From: an uncultured Saprospiraceae bacterium
GTDB lineage: Bacteria > Bacteroidota > Bacteroidia > Chitinophagales > Saprospiraceae
Direction: 5' to 3'
DNA: 64,000 nucleotides
Assembly (NCBI GenBank): GCA_937921825.1
Contig: CAKZVK010000036.1
Location: 1-64,000 of the forward strand
The notes beneath the pieces are model-generated. The model was not told the DNA's origin, did not search any database, and was given only the letters and a program-made list of their open reading frames with translations. Positions within the stretch are counted from its first letter, which is position 1; each line of letters starts with the position of its first letter. Positions 62,806-64,000 of the stretch are shown here, in pieces. Both the position numbers and the translations under genes were made by a program.

Positions 62806-63270
62806 ATGTTCAGACTCATCTTACTGCTATTACTACCTCTATTACTTTCACAGTGCAAAACCAAAGACTATCTCACTCCACATGAGTACGAGGGAAGAAT
62901 TATAAATTTTGGTTCAGGTGGAGGATTTACGGGAAAGTCTACTCAATATACTCTCATGGAGAATGGGCAAATATTTAAAGATGTCAATAAAGAAGGAAAT
63001 GTCGTTGGGATCAGAAAATTAAAGAAAGCGGAAGTGCAACAAATTTTTGACAATTATGATAAGCTTAATTTCTCAAATCTGCGCCTCAATGAACCTGGAA
63101 ACATGTACCACTTCATCACGATGCGCTCACAAGGTAAGGATCATAAAATAATGTGGGGCAACTCTGCTACGGAAGGATATAAAGAGCTACAGCTATTTCA
63201 TTCTATCCTTCTCAATACGGTCAATAAAAGTAGAACAGACCAATCTCAAAAAGTTAAAATCACAAAGTAG
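62806..63270 (+). CDS. Small lipoprotein, unknown function
   Basis: A 154-residue lipoprotein with signal helix LILLLLLPLLLSQC (lipobox Cys 17). The mature part has GSGGGFTGKSTQYTLMENGQIF, then KLKKAEVQQIFDNYDKLNF, which suggests a compact alpha/beta domain. A similar pattern (question of a Gly-rich turn followed by ENGQI) is common in hypothetical Bacteroidota lipoproteins. No function can be assigned. It is 26 bases upstream of the partial peptidase gene, so they may be co-transcribed. Confidence 0.72.
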   Translation: MFRLILLLLLPLLLSQCKTKDYLTPHEYEGRIINFGSGGGFTGKSTQYTLMENGQIFKDVNKEGNVVGIRKLKKAEVQQIFDNYDKLNFSNLRLNEPGNMYHFITMRSQGKDHKIMWGNSATEGYKELQLFHSILLNTVNKSRTDQSQKVKITK

Positions 63271-63296
63271 TATTCAATACATTCAAGACACTATAG

Positions 63297-64000
63297 ATGA
63301 AAAGAATTATACACAGTTTATTGGTAATCGTATTTTTTACAACGAGCATTTCTGCACAGCATAAAATGAAGCCTCAGGTTTATAAGAAAGTAGAGAGAAA
63401 TCAACCTGCTATTATTCCCCTCCAGCCTAAGGTAAAGTCTGCAAGTACTTCTAGAAATATAGAAGTAGACTACAACTTTAAAAAGGGAATGGCTTTCAAA
63501 TTAGAGTCATCAGATCTTGAAGTTCTTTCTCGAGATGAGCAAGGCTATGCGCAGTGGTTTACAGGAGACCTTGTAACTATAAAATCAGTAGATCAGCAAA
63601 CGAACATAACGGCATGGATGGACGCAGCAGCAAAGATGCAAGGCCTAAATCCAGCAACTAATGAGTATAGTCTCAAGCAGGAGTGGTCAGATGATGATGG
63701 AACATTCCATAGGAAGTATGATCAGAGGCATCTTGGAGTCAAGGTATTCGATGGAGAAATTATTCTACATGGTATAGGTAATGCTGTGAATATGCAAAAT
63801 GGCAAAGTTGTCCCTTCAGCTTTGTTGCCTACTCAGAAATCTGCTGCAATATCAAAGGAAGATGCGCAGCAAGTCATTATAGCTAATACACCAGGCTATA
63901 AGCTAGACTGGAATCCGCTAGCTAAGATGGGTATAGGAAAAGATGCTCAGCAGTGGGAAGGAGAACTTGTGTATTATAACCATGAAGGCAATTACCGATT
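63297..64000 (+). CDS. Start of a secreted protein with a thermolysin/fungalysin-type propeptide (partial)
   Basis: An ATG at 63297 opens a frame that runs off the window (about 234 codons seen). A signal peptide (1-21, ending TSISAQ) is followed by a propeptide-like region: QWFTGDLVTIKS, then KQEWSDDDGTFHRKYDQRHLGVKVFDGEIILHG and AISKEDAQQVI. This is the pattern of the FTP and PepSY propeptides that precede M4 (thermolysin-like) metalloproteases. The catalytic domain (HExxH) would lie beyond the window, so the enzyme call is inferred. Confidence 0.75.
   Translation, partial: MKRIIHSLLVIVFFTTSISAQHKMKPQVYKKVERNQPAIIPLQPKVKSASTSRNIEVDYNFKKGMAFKLESSDLEVLSRDEQGYAQWFTGDLVTIKSVDQQTNITAWMDAAAKMQGLNPATNEYSLKQEWSDDDGTFHRKYDQRHLGVKVFDGEIILHGIGNAVNMQNGKVVPSALLPTQKSAAISKEDAQQVIIANTPGYKLDWNPLAKMGIGKDAQQWEGELVYYNHEGNYR

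Overview
The window reads as chromosome of a Bacteroidota member, probably of the Saprospirales type. The evidence is an AT-rich base composition, a type IX secretion and gliding cluster (porV, porU, a PorP/SprF-like gene and gldJ next to murF), large secreted proteins with MopE-like, 3-coathanger and Por-type sorting domains, a class A RNase P RNA preceded by a Bacteroidetes-type promoter (TTG, then TAnnTTTG), and many starts without a Shine-Dalgarno sequence. No rRNA, insertion sequence, integrase or CRISPR array was seen.

Layout. 1-9 kb: a tRNA-Pro gene followed by a tightly packed minus-strand defence operon. It holds a type I restriction-modification system (hsdR, hsdM, hsdS), a DUF1016 (YhcG-like) nuclease gene between hsdR and hsdM, and an ATPase-TOPRIM (OLD-like) gene overlapping the end of hsdS. 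9-16 kb: a membrane M28 peptidase and a 1484-residue secreted multidomain protein with a dockerin-like pair, a cohesin-like domain and a type IX sorting tail. 16-21 kb: a CrtZ-like carotenoid hydroxylase, a very large NtrY-like histidine kinase and rnpB. 21-30 kb: the type IX secretion/gliding cluster, murF, and a divergent arginase-fold protein that has lost a metal ligand.

31-36 kb: an OmpA-family protein with calcium-binding-type repeats, then a two-gene ATPase plus TOPRIM-like (DUF3226-like) pair that looks like a split OLD/PARIS-like defence module, then pdhC and recR. 37-44 kb: a GT2 glycosyltransferase fused to a degenerate sugar-transferase half, an M20 amidohydrolase, a Crp/Fnr regulator, a DUF4406 protein, a NudK-like hydrolase, an NtrX-like response regulator with no DNA-binding domain, a 42-codon membrane ORF and a LOG-family protein. 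44-52 kb: a Porin_10-like barrel, tandemly duplicated small lipoproteins, an SPFH protein, another lipoprotein, recN, fabI and thioredoxin. 52-64 kb: two paralogous giant beta-propeller/MopE proteins in opposite orientation flank a TMTC-like TPR membrane protein and a small Cys/Lys-rich secreted protein. A lipoprotein and the start of a gene with a thermolysin-type propeptide close the window.

Working together: PorV and PorU process and anchor proteins with type IX sorting tails at the surface, GldJ and PorP/SprF-like proteins belong to the same export/motility system, and the dockerin-containing protein is a likely client. The most interesting material lies in the defence loci. The DUF1016 gene carries an in-frame array of palindromes about 12 codons apart whose arms change together, and a separate ATPase/TOPRIM pair sits between ordinary housekeeping genes.
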